DNA of 46,342 nt. It comes from CAZYBG01 sp964645155. Lineage in GTDB: Bacteria; Pseudomonadota; Alphaproteobacteria; Rhodobacterales; Rhodobacteraceae. Each line of letters starts with the position of its first letter. Positions within the stretch are counted from its first letter, which is position 1. Shown in pieces: positions 24,985 to 32,942 of this stretch. Location of the stretch: positions 1 to 46,342 of the forward strand of contig CAZYBG010000019.1 in assembly GCA_964645155.1 (NCBI GenBank), in the 5' to 3' direction. A model generated the notes under the pieces. The model had not been told where the DNA came from, did not search any database, and worked only from the letters and a program-made list of their open reading frames with translations. A program made the translations under genes and the position numbers.

Positions 24985-26295
24985 CTAGCGCTCGGGGATC
25001 AGTCCGCGCGGGCTGAACCGCAGCACCAGCAGCAGCACCACGCCCATCGTCAGCAGCCGCATATGCGCCGCCGCGTCCGACAGGTGGTCGGCCAGCGCCG
25101 ATCCCGCGGGGAGAAGCGAGGTGAGCCCGCCCATCGCCCATAGGCCGATCGGTTCGACCATCACCCAGAGCCAGTAGATCAGGAAGCCGCCCAGCACCGC
25201 CCCCCAGTTGTTGCCGGACCCGCCGACGATGACCATCACCCAGACCAGGAAGGTGAAGCGCAGCGGCTGGTAGGTGCCGGGCGTGAGCTGGCTGTCGAGC
25301 GTCGTCATCATCGCGCCGGCCACGCCGATGATCGCCGAGCCGAGGACGAAGACCTGCAGGTGCCGGGCGGTCACGTCCTTGCCCATCGCCTCGGCCGCCA
25401 CCTCGTTGTCGCGGATCGCGCGCATCATCCGCCCCCAGGGCGATTTCAGCGCCATCTGCGCAAGCCAGAGGATGAGCAGAAGCACCACCGTGAACAGCCC
25501 GGCGTAGGCGAGCTTGACGGTGATCGACGAGGCCGTCGCGGGGTCGAGCCCGAGGCCCGCGGCCCGCTCCACGAAGGCCGGATCGCGCTGCAGGTCGATC
25601 TCGTAGGGCACGCCCTCGGGCCGCGGGATGCGGATCACGTTCTTCACGCCGCGCGCCAGCCAGTCCTCGTTCTTGAGGACCGCGATCACGATCTCGGCGA
25701 TGCCGAGCGTGGCGATCGCGAGGTAGTCCGACCGGAGCCCCAGCGCGGTCTTGCCGATCAGCCAGGCGGCGCCCGCCGCGATCAGCCCGCCGACCGGCCA
25801 GGCGAGGAGGACCGGGAGGCCGAGGCCGCCGAGATAGCCCGAGGTCGAGGGGTCGACCGCCTCGACGGCGAGCTTCGCCGGGTCGAACACCATGCGGTAG
25901 AGCGCGAAGCCCCCGATCAGGATGACCAGCAGCACCAGCGTGCGCGTCCGCCCGGGCGACAGCGCCTTCCAGGCCAGCACCGCCGCGGCGATCGTCGCCG
26001 CGCCGAGGACGAGGCCGAGGAGCAGCCGGATGCCGCCCGCCGCCCATGCGCCGGGCACCGGCGGCATCCCGATCAGCACCGCGGCGAGCCCGCCGAGCGC
26101 CACGAAGCCCATCACCCCGATGTTGAAGAGGCCCGCATAGCCCCACTGCATGTTGACCCCGAGCGCCATGATCGCCGAGACCAGCGCCATGTTGAGGACG
26201 GTGAGCGAGACGTTCCAGCTCTGCATGAAGCCGGTCGCGACGAACAGCACGGCGACGATCGCGAAGAGGACCGGCGGAGGCAGCGTGCGGCTCAT
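24985..26295 (-). CDS. livM: Branched-chain-amino-acid-type ABC transporter permease LivM
   Basis: A 436-residue permease with about 10 hydrophobic segments. Family motifs are GYAGLFNIGVMGFVALGG near the N terminus, ALGLRSDYLAIATLGIAEIVIAVLKNEDWLARG in the middle and GSGNNWGAVLGGFLIYW toward the C terminus. It pairs with LivH to form the membrane channel of a HAAT-family importer. It is longer than E. coli LivM core because of an inserted loop region after residue 70. The start overlaps the livH stop by 4 bp. The longer open frame to 27315 is a shadow of livH. Substrate is probably not simply leucine; see the downstream flavoprotein. Confidence 0.92.
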   Translation of the reverse strand: MSRTLPPPVLFAIVAVLFVATGFMQSWNVSLTVLNMALVSAIMALGVNMQWGYAGLFNIGVMGFVALGGLAAVLIGMPPVPGAWAAGGIRLLLGLVLGAATIAAAVLAWKALSPGRTRTLVLLVILIGGFALYRMVFDPAKLAVEAVDPSTSGYLGGLGLPVLLAWPVGGLIAAGAAWLIGKTALGLRSDYLAIATLGIAEIVIAVLKNEDWLARGVKNVIRIPRPEGVPYEIDLQRDPAFVERAAGLGLDPATASSITVKLAYAGLFTVVLLLILWLAQMALKSPWGRMMRAIRDNEVAAEAMGKDVTARHLQVFVLGSAIIGVAGAMMTTLDSQLTPGTYQPLRFTFLVWVMVIVGGSGNNWGAVLGGFLIYWLWVMVEPIGLWAMGGLTSLLPAGSALADHLSDAAAHMRLLTMGVVLLLVLRFSPRGLIPER

Positions 26296-27302
26296 GCGGA
26301 CTGCCCCTTGAAGAGGCCGGTGGGGCGGAACAGCAGAACGACGATCAGGATCGCGAACGAGACGGCGAACTTGTAGTCGGTCGACATCAGCTGGACGAGG
26401 CCCTCGGGCTCCCATCCGCCGGGGGCGAGGTAGCCGAGCACCTTCTTCAGCGGATAGGTCACCAGCACCTCGGCGAAGGCGATCAGGAACCCCCCGGCGA
26501 TCGCGCCGAGCGGGTTGCCGAGGCCGCCGACGATGGCGGCCGCGAAGATCGGCAGGAGCAGCTGGAAATAGGTGAAGGCCTTGAAGCTCTTGTCGAGACC
26601 GTAGAGCACGCCCGCCGTGGTGGCGAGCGCGGCCGCGATGATCCAGGTGACGGCGACCACCTTCTCGGGGTTGATCCCCGACAGCAGCGCAAGGTCCTCG
26701 TTGTCGGAGAAGGCGCGCATCGACTTGCCGGTGCGGGTGCGGTTCAGAAACCAGAACAGCAGCGCCACCGCGACCGCGGCGGTGACGAGCGTGATGACCT
26801 GCGAGGTCCGGATCGCGAGCGGCTCGGCCAGGCCGGTCGCCTCGCGGAACTGCGCCGCCGAGACGACGAAGCGCGCACCGTCGCCGAAGGTGATGTCGTC
26901 GACCCCGATGATGAAGCGGACGATGCCGTTCATGATGAACATCACGCCCATCGAGACGATGACGAGGATCACCGGCGCGGCCTTCTGCCGGCGATAGAAC
27001 CGGTAGACGCCACGGTCGGTCGCGAGGACCAGCGCGGCGGTGGCGAGGATGCCGAGCGGCAGCGCGAGCAGCGCCGTCGGCACCGGCCCGAGGCCCACGC
27101 CCATCGCCTGCAGACCCCAGGTGCCGAGGATGGTGATGGCGGTGCCGAAGGCCATCGTGTCGCCATGCGCGAAGTTGGAGAACCTGAGGATGCCGTAGAT
27201 CAGCGTCACCCCCAGCGCCCCGAGGGCGAGTTGCGCGCCGTAGGCCGTTGCCGGCACGATGACGAAGTTCAGAAGGGCGACAAGCGCATTGACCGGATCC
27301 AT
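26292..27302 (-). CDS. livH: Branched-chain-amino-acid-type ABC transporter permease LivH
   Basis: A 336-residue polytopic permease. Recognisable segments are QLALGALGVTLIYGILRFSNFAHGD at the N terminus, FRNRTRTGKSMRAFSDNEDLALLSGI-like cytoplasmic loop (here FLNRTRTGKSMRAFS) and AAIVGGLGNPLGAIAGGFLIAFAE near the C terminus, all diagnostic of LivH. It is the partner of LivM, whose start overlaps this gene's stop. A small perfect hairpin (GGTCG/CGACC around a GAAAG loop, 27319-27333) lies just before the ATG, overlapping the ribosome-binding region, and might modulate translation. Confidence 0.93.
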   Translation of the reverse strand: MDPVNALVALLNFVIVPATAYGAQLALGALGVTLIYGILRFSNFAHGDTMAFGTAITILGTWGLQAMGVGLGPVPTALLALPLGILATAALVLATDRGVYRFYRRQKAAPVILVIVSMGVMFIMNGIVRFIIGVDDITFGDGARFVVSAAQFREATGLAEPLAIRTSQVITLVTAAVAVALLFWFLNRTRTGKSMRAFSDNEDLALLSGINPEKVVAVTWIIAAALATTAGVLYGLDKSFKAFTYFQLLLPIFAAAIVGGLGNPLGAIAGGFLIAFAEVLVTYPLKKVLGYLAPGGWEPEGLVQLMSTDYKFAVSFAILIVVLLFRPTGLFKGQSA

Positions 27303-27436
27303 ACCCTCTCCCCACGAGGTCGCTTTCCGACCTTTCTAGCGAATCCCTTCCTGCGTGGAACAGGAATTCGCCCCCGGGTGCAACCCCGCGGGCCGGTCAG
27401 GCGCCCCCGATCAGTAGCCGCCGGGCGGGCGCGGCC

Positions 27437-27826
27437 TCAGGGGGCAAACCAGGCCCGGATGCCCGGCCCGCCGGTGCCGCAATGGCCGACATGGCGCTCG
27501 GCCGGGCCCTCGGCGGTCTCGCGCACCAGAAGCGCCCGGCCGGTCTCGTTCAGCGCGAGCACGATGCGGCGCCCGGCCGCGTCGGCCGCCAGGACCAGGA
27601 TGTCGCGCGCCTCGGTCGACGGATTGCGCTGCACCTCGGCGTCGAAGAGCGTGCCGTCGATGGTGACCGCCGCGCGCCGTTCGCCGCCCGGCACCGGCGC
27701 CGGGTGGCGCGGGTGCAGCGTGACCGAAAGCGCCACGGCCGCGGTATCGCCGAAGCTGCAGGCCGCCGGCAGGTCGCCCGTCGCCACGAACGGCGAGAGC
27801 ATGAGGGACAGGATCATGCCGTACAT
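27437..27826 (-). CDS. Small predicted exported protein inside the liv operon
   Basis: A 129-residue protein I do not recognise. A short hydrophobic N terminus (MYGMILSLMLSPFVATG) suggests export. The mature part is beta-rich (RRAAVTIDGTLFDAEVQRN, DILVLAADAAGRRIVLALN), with two cysteines (CSFGDT near residue 23 and GHCGTGG near 117) that could form a disulfide. The Shine-Dalgarno AGGGGAA precedes the ATG; the frame continues upstream but without such a site. It sits between livF and livH, all on one strand, 134 bp from livH and 209 bp from livF. This is not a standard component of Liv transporters. It could be an accessory periplasmic protein or an unrelated insertion. Confidence 0.65.
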   Translation of the reverse strand: MYGMILSLMLSPFVATGDLPAACSFGDTAAVALSVTLHPRHPAPVPGGERRAAVTIDGTLFDAEVQRNPSTEARDILVLAADAAGRRIVLALNETGRALLVRETAEGPAERHVGHCGTGGPGIRAWFAP

Positions 27827-27844
27827 CGGTTCCCCTCGTTCCGC

Positions 27845-27877
27845 CGCGTGCCCTGCCTCTCCCCAGAGTGGCACGCG
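27845..27877 (-). other. Hairpin between livF and the small exported-protein gene
   Basis: CGCGTGCC (27845-27852) pairs with GGCACGCG (27870-27877), with an inner CTCT/AGAG stem and a CCCC loop. It lies just upstream of the small gene at 27826 and has no T-tract. It may be an mRNA-stability or attenuation element within the operon. The rest of this 209-bp gap shows only another imperfect GC hairpin next to the livF stop. Confidence 0.35.
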
Positions 27878-28035
27878 CCCGGCAAGTCTCGCCCGGAATG
27901 CGGCAGCAGGAAGCCCTTCCGGCGTCATTCCTGCGCATCGGGGCGCGGCGCGCACGATCTGCCGCCGATCGAGGCGGGTCGCCCCGGCCGATGCCTGCCG
28001 GCCGGGCAGGGCGCCGCCCGCGATGACGGATGGGC

Positions 28036-28890
28036 TCAGCCGCCGAGAAACGTCCGGCGGACCTCCGGGTTGGCCAGAAGCTCGCTGCCGGTGCCGGTAT
28101 AGGCATTGCGCCCCTGCACCAGGACATAGCCCTTGTCGGCGATCTCAAGCGCCTGGCGGGCGTTCTGCTCGACCATCAATATGGTGATGCCGGTGCGCGC
28201 CACCTCGATGATCCGGTCGAAGAGCTCGTCCATCACGATGGGCGAGACGCCCGCCGTCGGCTCGTCGAGCATCAGCACCTTCGGCCGGGTCATCAGCGCC
28301 CGGCCGACCGCGACCTGCTGGCGCTGGCCGCCGGACAGCTCGCCCGCCGCCTGGCGCCGCTTCTCCTTCAGGACCGGGAACAGCTCGTAGACCTGCGCCA
28401 TGGTGGTGCGGAAGTCGTCGCGGCGCAGGAAGGCGCCCATCTCGAGGTTCTCCTCGACGCTGAGCGAGGGAAAGACGTTCGAGGTCTGCGGCACGAAGGC
28501 CATGCCCTTGGCGACGCGGTCCTGCGGTGTCAGGTTGGTGATGTCCTCGCCGCCGATCCTGACATGGCCGCCGCGCAGCTTCAGCATGCCGAAGATCGCT
28601 TTCATCGCGGTCGACTTGCCCGCCCCGTTCGGGCCGACGATGACGGCGATCTCGCCGGCACGGGCCTCGATCGTGCAGTCGTGCAGGATGTCGGCCGCGC
28701 CGTAGCCGCCGGTCATCCCGGTGCCGGAGAGAAAGGCGCTGCCGGTCACCGCCCCGGGCGCGCCATCTCGCCGCCGCGTCCCGGCCTCGGCCTCGGCATC
28801 GGCGGCCCCGGCGCCACCGGCCGCGGTCGTCCGGGTGATGCTTCGGTCCTTGTTGCCGCGGCTGTCCTGCCAGGCGTTCTTGTCGCTCAC
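28036..28890 (-). CDS. livF: ABC transporter ATP-binding protein LivF
   Basis: A 284-residue ATPase of the HAAT importer. Walker A is VGPNGAGKST (about 85-94), the signature is ELSGGQRQQVAVGRAL and Walker B is VLMLDEPTAGV. LivF normally has about 235 residues. Here about 57 extra residues precede the core (GMTGGYGAADILHD), and they are low-complexity, rich in Ala, Gly, Glu and Arg, and probably disordered. The start overlaps the livG stop by 4 bp, so the long form is likely real, though an internal start at Met59 (GMTGGYG) cannot be excluded. It pairs with LivG. Confidence 0.92.
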   Translation of the reverse strand: MSDKNAWQDSRGNKDRSITRTTAAGGAGAADAEAEAGTRRRDGAPGAVTGSAFLSGTGMTGGYGAADILHDCTIEARAGEIAVIVGPNGAGKSTAMKAIFGMLKLRGGHVRIGGEDITNLTPQDRVAKGMAFVPQTSNVFPSLSVEENLEMGAFLRRDDFRTTMAQVYELFPVLKEKRRQAAGELSGGQRQQVAVGRALMTRPKVLMLDEPTAGVSPIVMDELFDRIIEVARTGITILMVEQNARQALEIADKGYVLVQGRNAYTGTGSELLANPEVRRTFLGG

Positions 28891-29675
28891 GCCCCGGTCC
28901 CCGCCCTGACCTTGTGCTTCATGCCGCGCCCCAGATAGGCCTCGATCACCGCCTCGTTCTGCATGATGCTGCCGGCCGAGCCCTCGGCGAGCACCTTGCC
29001 CTCGGCCATCACGATCACCGGGTCGCAGAGGCGGCCGATGAAATCCATGTCGTGCTCGATGACGCAGAAGGTATAGCCGCGCTCCCGGTTGAGCCGCACG
29101 ATGGCGTCGCCGATGGTGTTGAGGAGCGTGCGGTTCACGCCGGCGCCGACCTCGTCGAGGAACACGATCTTGGCGTCGACCATCATCGTCCGGCCAAGCT
29201 CCAGCAGCTTCTTCTGGCCGCCGGAGAGATTGCCCGCGCGTTCCTCGGCCAGGTGTGAAACCGTCAGGAAATCAAGGACCTCGTCGGCCTTCTTCGCAAG
29301 CGCCCGCTCTTCCGCGGCGATCCGCCCGCGGCCGAACCAGGCGTTCCAGATCCGCTCGCCCGACTGCCGCGCGGGGACCATCATCAGGTTCTCGCGCACC
29401 GTCATCGAGGAGAACTCGTGCGCGATCTGGAAGGTGCGCAGCAGGCCCTTGTGGAACAGCTCGTGCGGGGTGAGGCCGGTGATGTCCTCGCCGTCCATGG
29501 TGACCCGGCCCGAGGTCGGCTTGTAGCGCCCGGCGATGCAGTTGAAGAGCGTGGTCTTGCCGGCACCGTTCGGCCCGATCAGGCCGGTGATCGACCCGGT
29601 CGCGACGGTGAGCGAGGCCCCGTCGACGGCGCGGAAGCCGCCGAAATGCTTGTGGAGGTCGTCGACGACGATCAT
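28887..29675 (-). CDS. livG: ABC transporter ATP-binding protein LivG
   Basis: A 262-residue ATPase. It starts with the recognition segment DDLHKHFGGFRAVDGASL, Walker A is GLIGPNGAGKTT (about 31-42), the signature is NLSGGQKKLLELGR and Walker B is AKIVFLDEVGAGV, where Val replaces the usual Pro after Glu. The C-terminal IEHDMDFIGRLCDPVIVMAEGK is typical of LivG. First gene after the binding-protein gene, from which it is separated by a strong hairpin (29729-29756). Overlaps livF by 4 bp. Confidence 0.93.
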   Translation of the reverse strand: MIVVDDLHKHFGGFRAVDGASLTVATGSITGLIGPNGAGKTTLFNCIAGRYKPTSGRVTMDGEDITGLTPHELFHKGLLRTFQIAHEFSSMTVRENLMMVPARQSGERIWNAWFGRGRIAAEERALAKKADEVLDFLTVSHLAEERAGNLSGGQKKLLELGRTMMVDAKIVFLDEVGAGVNRTLLNTIGDAIVRLNRERGYTFCVIEHDMDFIGRLCDPVIVMAEGKVLAEGSAGSIMQNEAVIEAYLGRGMKHKVRAGTGA

Positions 29676-29728
29676 CGAGGCGGCTTCCGTCCTTCCCGTC
29701 CGCCGGTGCCGGCGGTTCCCCTTGCCAA

Positions 29729-29756
29729 ACAGCCCGGGGGAAGGCCCCCGGGCTGT
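29729..29756 (-). terminator. Strong intercistronic hairpin between binding-protein gene and livG
   Basis: ACAGCCCGGGGG (29729-29740) pairs perfectly with the complementary arm 29745-29756 around an AAGG loop, a 12-bp uninterrupted GC stem. On the minus strand only three T residues follow, so full termination is unlikely. Position between a periplasmic binding protein and its transporter genes suggests a processive-decay stop or partial terminator that raises binding-protein mRNA over transporter mRNA. Confidence 0.65.
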
Positions 29757-29781
29757 CCAGCATCTCCGCGCCGCGCGCGGC

Positions 29782-30966
29782 CTACCAGAACTTGACGGTG
29801 TCGTACTTGCCGTCGGCGAACAGGATCTCGCGGTAGTTGCCCTTGCTCTCGCCCGGCCCGATCAGCTCGACGGCGCTGGCGCCGTCATAGTCGATCTCGG
29901 TGCCCGCCGCGATCAGCTCCAGCGCCTTGGCAAGCTCGCCGGGATAGATCTTCTCGCCGGGGGCGTTGGCGATGTCCATGATCTCGCCCGCGAAGTCGGC
30001 CGAGTTCGACGATCCCGCCGCGGCCATCGCCAGCAGGATCAGCGCCGCCGCATCGTAGCTTTCCGGGGCGAAGGCCGAGGTGCCGTCGAAGCCTTCGGCG
30101 GTGGCCATCTCCTGGAACGCCGTCGCGCCGGGGCTGTCGGTGCCGGGATAGGCGCCGTACGAGCCGTTCAGCTCGGCGCCGAAGTTCTCGTTCAGCTTCT
30201 CGCCGACCATGCCGTCGGGGAAGTAGAAGGTCGAGAACGCCCCGGTGTCGAGCGCGTTGCGGACGATGCCCGAGCCACCCTGGTCGATGTAGCCCGCGAC
30301 CACCAGCACCTCGCCGCCGGCCGCCGCCAGTGCGGCGACCTCGGCCGAATAGTCGGCCTTGCCGTCCTCGTGCGCGGCGCTGATCGTCACCGTGCCGCCG
30401 GCCGCCTCGAAGTTGGTCTGGATCGCCTCGGCCAGGCCCTTGCCGTAGTCGTTGTTGGTGTAGGTGAGCGCGATCGAGGTCACGCCCTTCTCCTGCAGGA
30501 TCGCGGTCACCACCTCGCCCTGGCGGGCGTCGGAGGGTGCGGTGCGGAAGAACAGGTCGTTGTCGGGCGCCGTCGAGAGCGCCGGCGAGGTCGCCGAGGG
30601 CGAGACCATGACGATGCCGTTCGGCACCGCGACGTTGGCGAGGATCGCGCCCGTCACGCCGGAGCAGTCGGCGCCGACGATCGCCTTGACGCCGTCGGCG
30701 GTGATGAGCCGTTCGGCCGCGGCGGTGGCGGCGCCGGCGTCGATGCAGGTCGAGTCGCCGCGCACGCTGGTCACGGTCGAGCCGTCGAGCAGCAGGCCCG
30801 ACTCGCTCACTTCCCGCATCGCCAGTTCGGCGGCCGTGCCCATCGCCGGTGTGATCGATTCGAGCGGGCCGGTGAAGCCGAGCACGACGCCGAGCTTGAT
30901 CTCCTCGGCCGTGGCCATGCCGGCGCCCAGCGCCACCGCAGCGGTGGCCAGAAGCAGTTTTCTCAT
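29782..30966 (-). CDS. Periplasmic substrate-binding protein of the Liv-type transporter
   Basis: A 394-residue type I periplasmic binding protein with signal peptide (MRKLLLATAAVALGAGMATA, cleavage about residue 20) followed by EEIKLGVVLGFTGPLESITPAM, the standard LivK-like opening. Further family motifs are KAIVGADCSGVTGAIL and VMVSPSATSPALS, where the ligand alpha-amino/carboxyl groups usually bind. Two cysteines (in DSTCIDAG and GADCSGV) may form a disulfide. It heads the operon binding protein-livG-livF-small gene-livH-livM-flavoprotein. The ligand is not evident; an amino-acid-like or betaine-type compound fits the downstream enzyme. Confidence 0.88.
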   Translation of the reverse strand: MRKLLLATAAVALGAGMATAEEIKLGVVLGFTGPLESITPAMGTAAELAMREVSESGLLLDGSTVTSVRGDSTCIDAGAATAAAERLITADGVKAIVGADCSGVTGAILANVAVPNGIVMVSPSATSPALSTAPDNDLFFRTAPSDARQGEVVTAILQEKGVTSIALTYTNNDYGKGLAEAIQTNFEAAGGTVTISAAHEDGKADYSAEVAALAAAGGEVLVVAGYIDQGGSGIVRNALDTGAFSTFYFPDGMVGEKLNENFGAELNGSYGAYPGTDSPGATAFQEMATAEGFDGTSAFAPESYDAAALILLAMAAAGSSNSADFAGEIMDIANAPGEKIYPGELAKALELIAAGTEIDYDGASAVELIGPGESKGNYREILFADGKYDTVKFW

Positions 30967-31115
30967 TCTTGTCTCCCTGTCAGGTCTGAGAACCTGGACG
31001 CAAGCCTAAGGGGGGCAATGCCAAAAGAAAAGCCTGTCCGGATCGTGATCGGGACCTGTTGGCCCGGCGCGCGGTTGCGCCTATCTCTGGGCGGGACAGC
31101 CGGAAGGAGAGCCAG

Positions 31116-32222
31116 ATGCTCCGCGTTCCACCACCGCTCGCCGCCCTGATCGTCGCCACGGGGCTCGGGGCTCCGGCCGCCGCGCTCGACACCTCCGCCG
31201 GCCCGGTCGAGATCACCGAGATCGTCGACGGGCTCGACGAGCCCTGGGCACTCGCCTTCCCGCCCGAGGGCGGGTTCCTCGTCACGCTCCGGGCCGGGCA
31301 ACTGCGCTACTACGGGCCGGGCGGCGAGATGGTGGAGGTCGCCGGCGTGCCGGAGGTCGTGGCGGAGGGGCAGGGCGGGCTTCTCGACATCCTGCTGCCG
31401 CGCGACTTCGCCAACACCCGCGAGGTGTACCTCTCCTATGCCAAGGCGCAGGGCGCCGGCAGCGGGACCGCGCTCGGCGTCGGGCGGCTGGCCGAGGACG
31501 GCACGGCGATCGAGAACTTCCGGGTGATCTTCGAGATGCGGCCAGGCTCGTCCGGCGGGCGCCACTTCGGCAGCCGCATCGTCGAGGCGCCCGACGGCAC
31601 GCTGCTCCTCACGATCGGCGACCGGGGCGAGCAGGCGGCGGCCCAGAACCTCACGCAGCACAACGGCAAGGTGGTGCGGCTGAACCGCGACGGGTCGGTG
31701 CCGCCCGACAACCCGTTCCTCGACCAGACCGGCGCGCTGCCCGAGATCTATTCGCTCGGCCACCGCAACCCGCAGGGCGCGGTGCTCGGTGCCGACGGGG
31801 TGCTCCTCGTCAACGAACACGGCGCCCGCGGCGGCGACGAGGTGAACCGCGTCGAGCCGGGCCGGAACTACGGCTGGCCGGTCATCACCTATGGCGTCGA
31901 TTACGACGGGTCGGCGATCGGCGAGGGCACCGAGAAGGCCGGGATGGAGCAGCCCCTGACGCACTGGGACCCCTCGATCGCCCCGTCGGGGATGATGGCC
32001 TATTCGGGCCGCCTCTTCCCCGACTGGGAGGGCGACATCTTTGCCGGGTCGCTCAAGTTCGACTACATCGCGCGGCTCGACCCCGAGCGCGGCTGGGCCG
32101 AGGAGCGGATCGAGGCGCCCGAGACGGCGCGGGTGCGCGACATCCGCGAGGCGCCGGACGGGTCGATCTGGTTCCTGTCGGTCGGCAATGGCGCCGTCTA
32201 CCGGATCGCCCCGCCGTCCTGA
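31116..32222 (+). CDS. PQQ-dependent sugar dehydrogenase (YliI/soluble aldose dehydrogenase type)
   Basis: A 368-residue secreted beta-propeller. A signal peptide (LAALIVATGLGAPAAA) is followed by the six-bladed GSDH fold. Hallmarks are GLDEPWALAFPPEGGFLVT, SGGRHFGSRIV, GDRGEQAAAQNLTQHNGKVVRL, GHRNPQGAVLG and EHGARGGDEVNRVEPGRNYGWPVI. These enzymes oxidise aldose sugars in the periplasm with PQQ and calcium. AAGGAGAG precedes the ATG. No pqq biosynthesis genes are in the window. It is divergent from the binding-protein gene. Confidence 0.93.
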   Translation: MLRVPPPLAALIVATGLGAPAAALDTSAGPVEITEIVDGLDEPWALAFPPEGGFLVTLRAGQLRYYGPGGEMVEVAGVPEVVAEGQGGLLDILLPRDFANTREVYLSYAKAQGAGSGTALGVGRLAEDGTAIENFRVIFEMRPGSSGGRHFGSRIVEAPDGTLLLTIGDRGEQAAAQNLTQHNGKVVRLNRDGSVPPDNPFLDQTGALPEIYSLGHRNPQGAVLGADGVLLVNEHGARGGDEVNRVEPGRNYGWPVITYGVDYDGSAIGEGTEKAGMEQPLTHWDPSIAPSGMMAYSGRLFPDWEGDIFAGSLKFDYIARLDPERGWAEERIEAPETARVRDIREAPDGSIWFLSVGNGAVYRIAPPS

Positions 32223-32234
32223 TCCTTCCCATCG

Positions 32235-32795
32235 TCAGGGAATGATGCGCTGGTACTTGGTGCCTTCCAGCGTCGCGCCGACGATCAGGCCCGCCTGCCC
32301 GAAGACGAAGGCGATGACCGGGTAGAGCACCGTGTTGGTGTCGGCGAGCAGCGTCTCGCCCTGGTCGTTCAGCGCGTACTTGGCATCCGCGCCCAGCGCC
32401 CAGCCGGACGACCGCCGGAAGTCGGCGAGCGCGTCCTCGGTCATGAAGAACAGCGCGTGGGCATATTGCTGCGCGCCGATCTGCAGCCCGAAGGTGGCCT
32501 GGGTAGCCGAGTAGTAGTCCACCGTCACGTCGTTGACGCGGAGCGCGCCGCGGCCGTAGGACCCGCCGAAGCCGAAGCCCGCCTCGGTGATGAGCGGCAT
32601 CCAGAGGATGCCCGCGGCACGGGTGGAGAGTTCCTGCGTGCCGGGATAGCGGCCGAAGAGGAAATCGCGGGTTGCGTTCACCCGCTGGTCGATGCGGTCG
32701 CCGCCACCCGAGCCCAGCCCGTTCCCGCAGGCCGAGAGGCCGAGCCCCGCCCCGGCGCCAAGCACCATGAATCCACGCCGTGAGATGCCCTGCAT
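32235..32795 (-). CDS. YSC84/SYLF-domain lipoprotein
   Basis: A 186-residue protein with a twin-arginine-like N terminus (SRRGFMVLGAGAGLGLSAC) and lipobox Cys23, so probably a lipid-anchored, possibly Tat-exported protein. The body from about residue 40 matches the SYLF (YSC84) lipid-binding domain: AAGILWMPLITEAGFGFGGSYGRGALRV, ATFGLQIGAQQYAHALFFMTE and a DAKYALN-type strand. Bacterial SYLF proteins are thought to bind phosphoinositide-like or other anionic lipids; the role is not known. Monocistronic, convergent with the sugar dehydrogenase (12-bp gap). Confidence 0.86.
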   Translation of the reverse strand: MQGISRRGFMVLGAGAGLGLSACGNGLGSGGGDRIDQRVNATRDFLFGRYPGTQELSTRAAGILWMPLITEAGFGFGGSYGRGALRVNDVTVDYYSATQATFGLQIGAQQYAHALFFMTEDALADFRRSSGWALGADAKYALNDQGETLLADTNTVLYPVIAFVFGQAGLIVGATLEGTKYQRIIP

Positions 32796-32942
32796 CGCTT
32801 GCCCTTTCCTGCGGACTGCCTCGCCGCCCGGCCTGTCTTCGGCCGGTTGGCCTGCAGTATAGGCAAGGGCCGCCGCGGTGTCACCACAAGATATGGCGAA
32901 AGGCCGCGGAAAGGCCGCTACCAGCGGGGCAGCGCCGACGCG

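Noticed and set aside
22469..26146. A 1225-codon version of the dimethylglycine dehydrogenase-like protein
   Set aside because: The first 420 codons overlap livM in another frame and carry no domain, while the ATG at 24886 has a Shine-Dalgarno and gives the family length.
24985..27315. A single long minus-strand frame suggesting a LivH-LivM fusion
   Set aside because: LivH is translated in a different frame (26292-27302) with all its motifs. The long frame upstream of 26295 is antisense-like shadow sequence; the two genes overlap by 4 bp instead.
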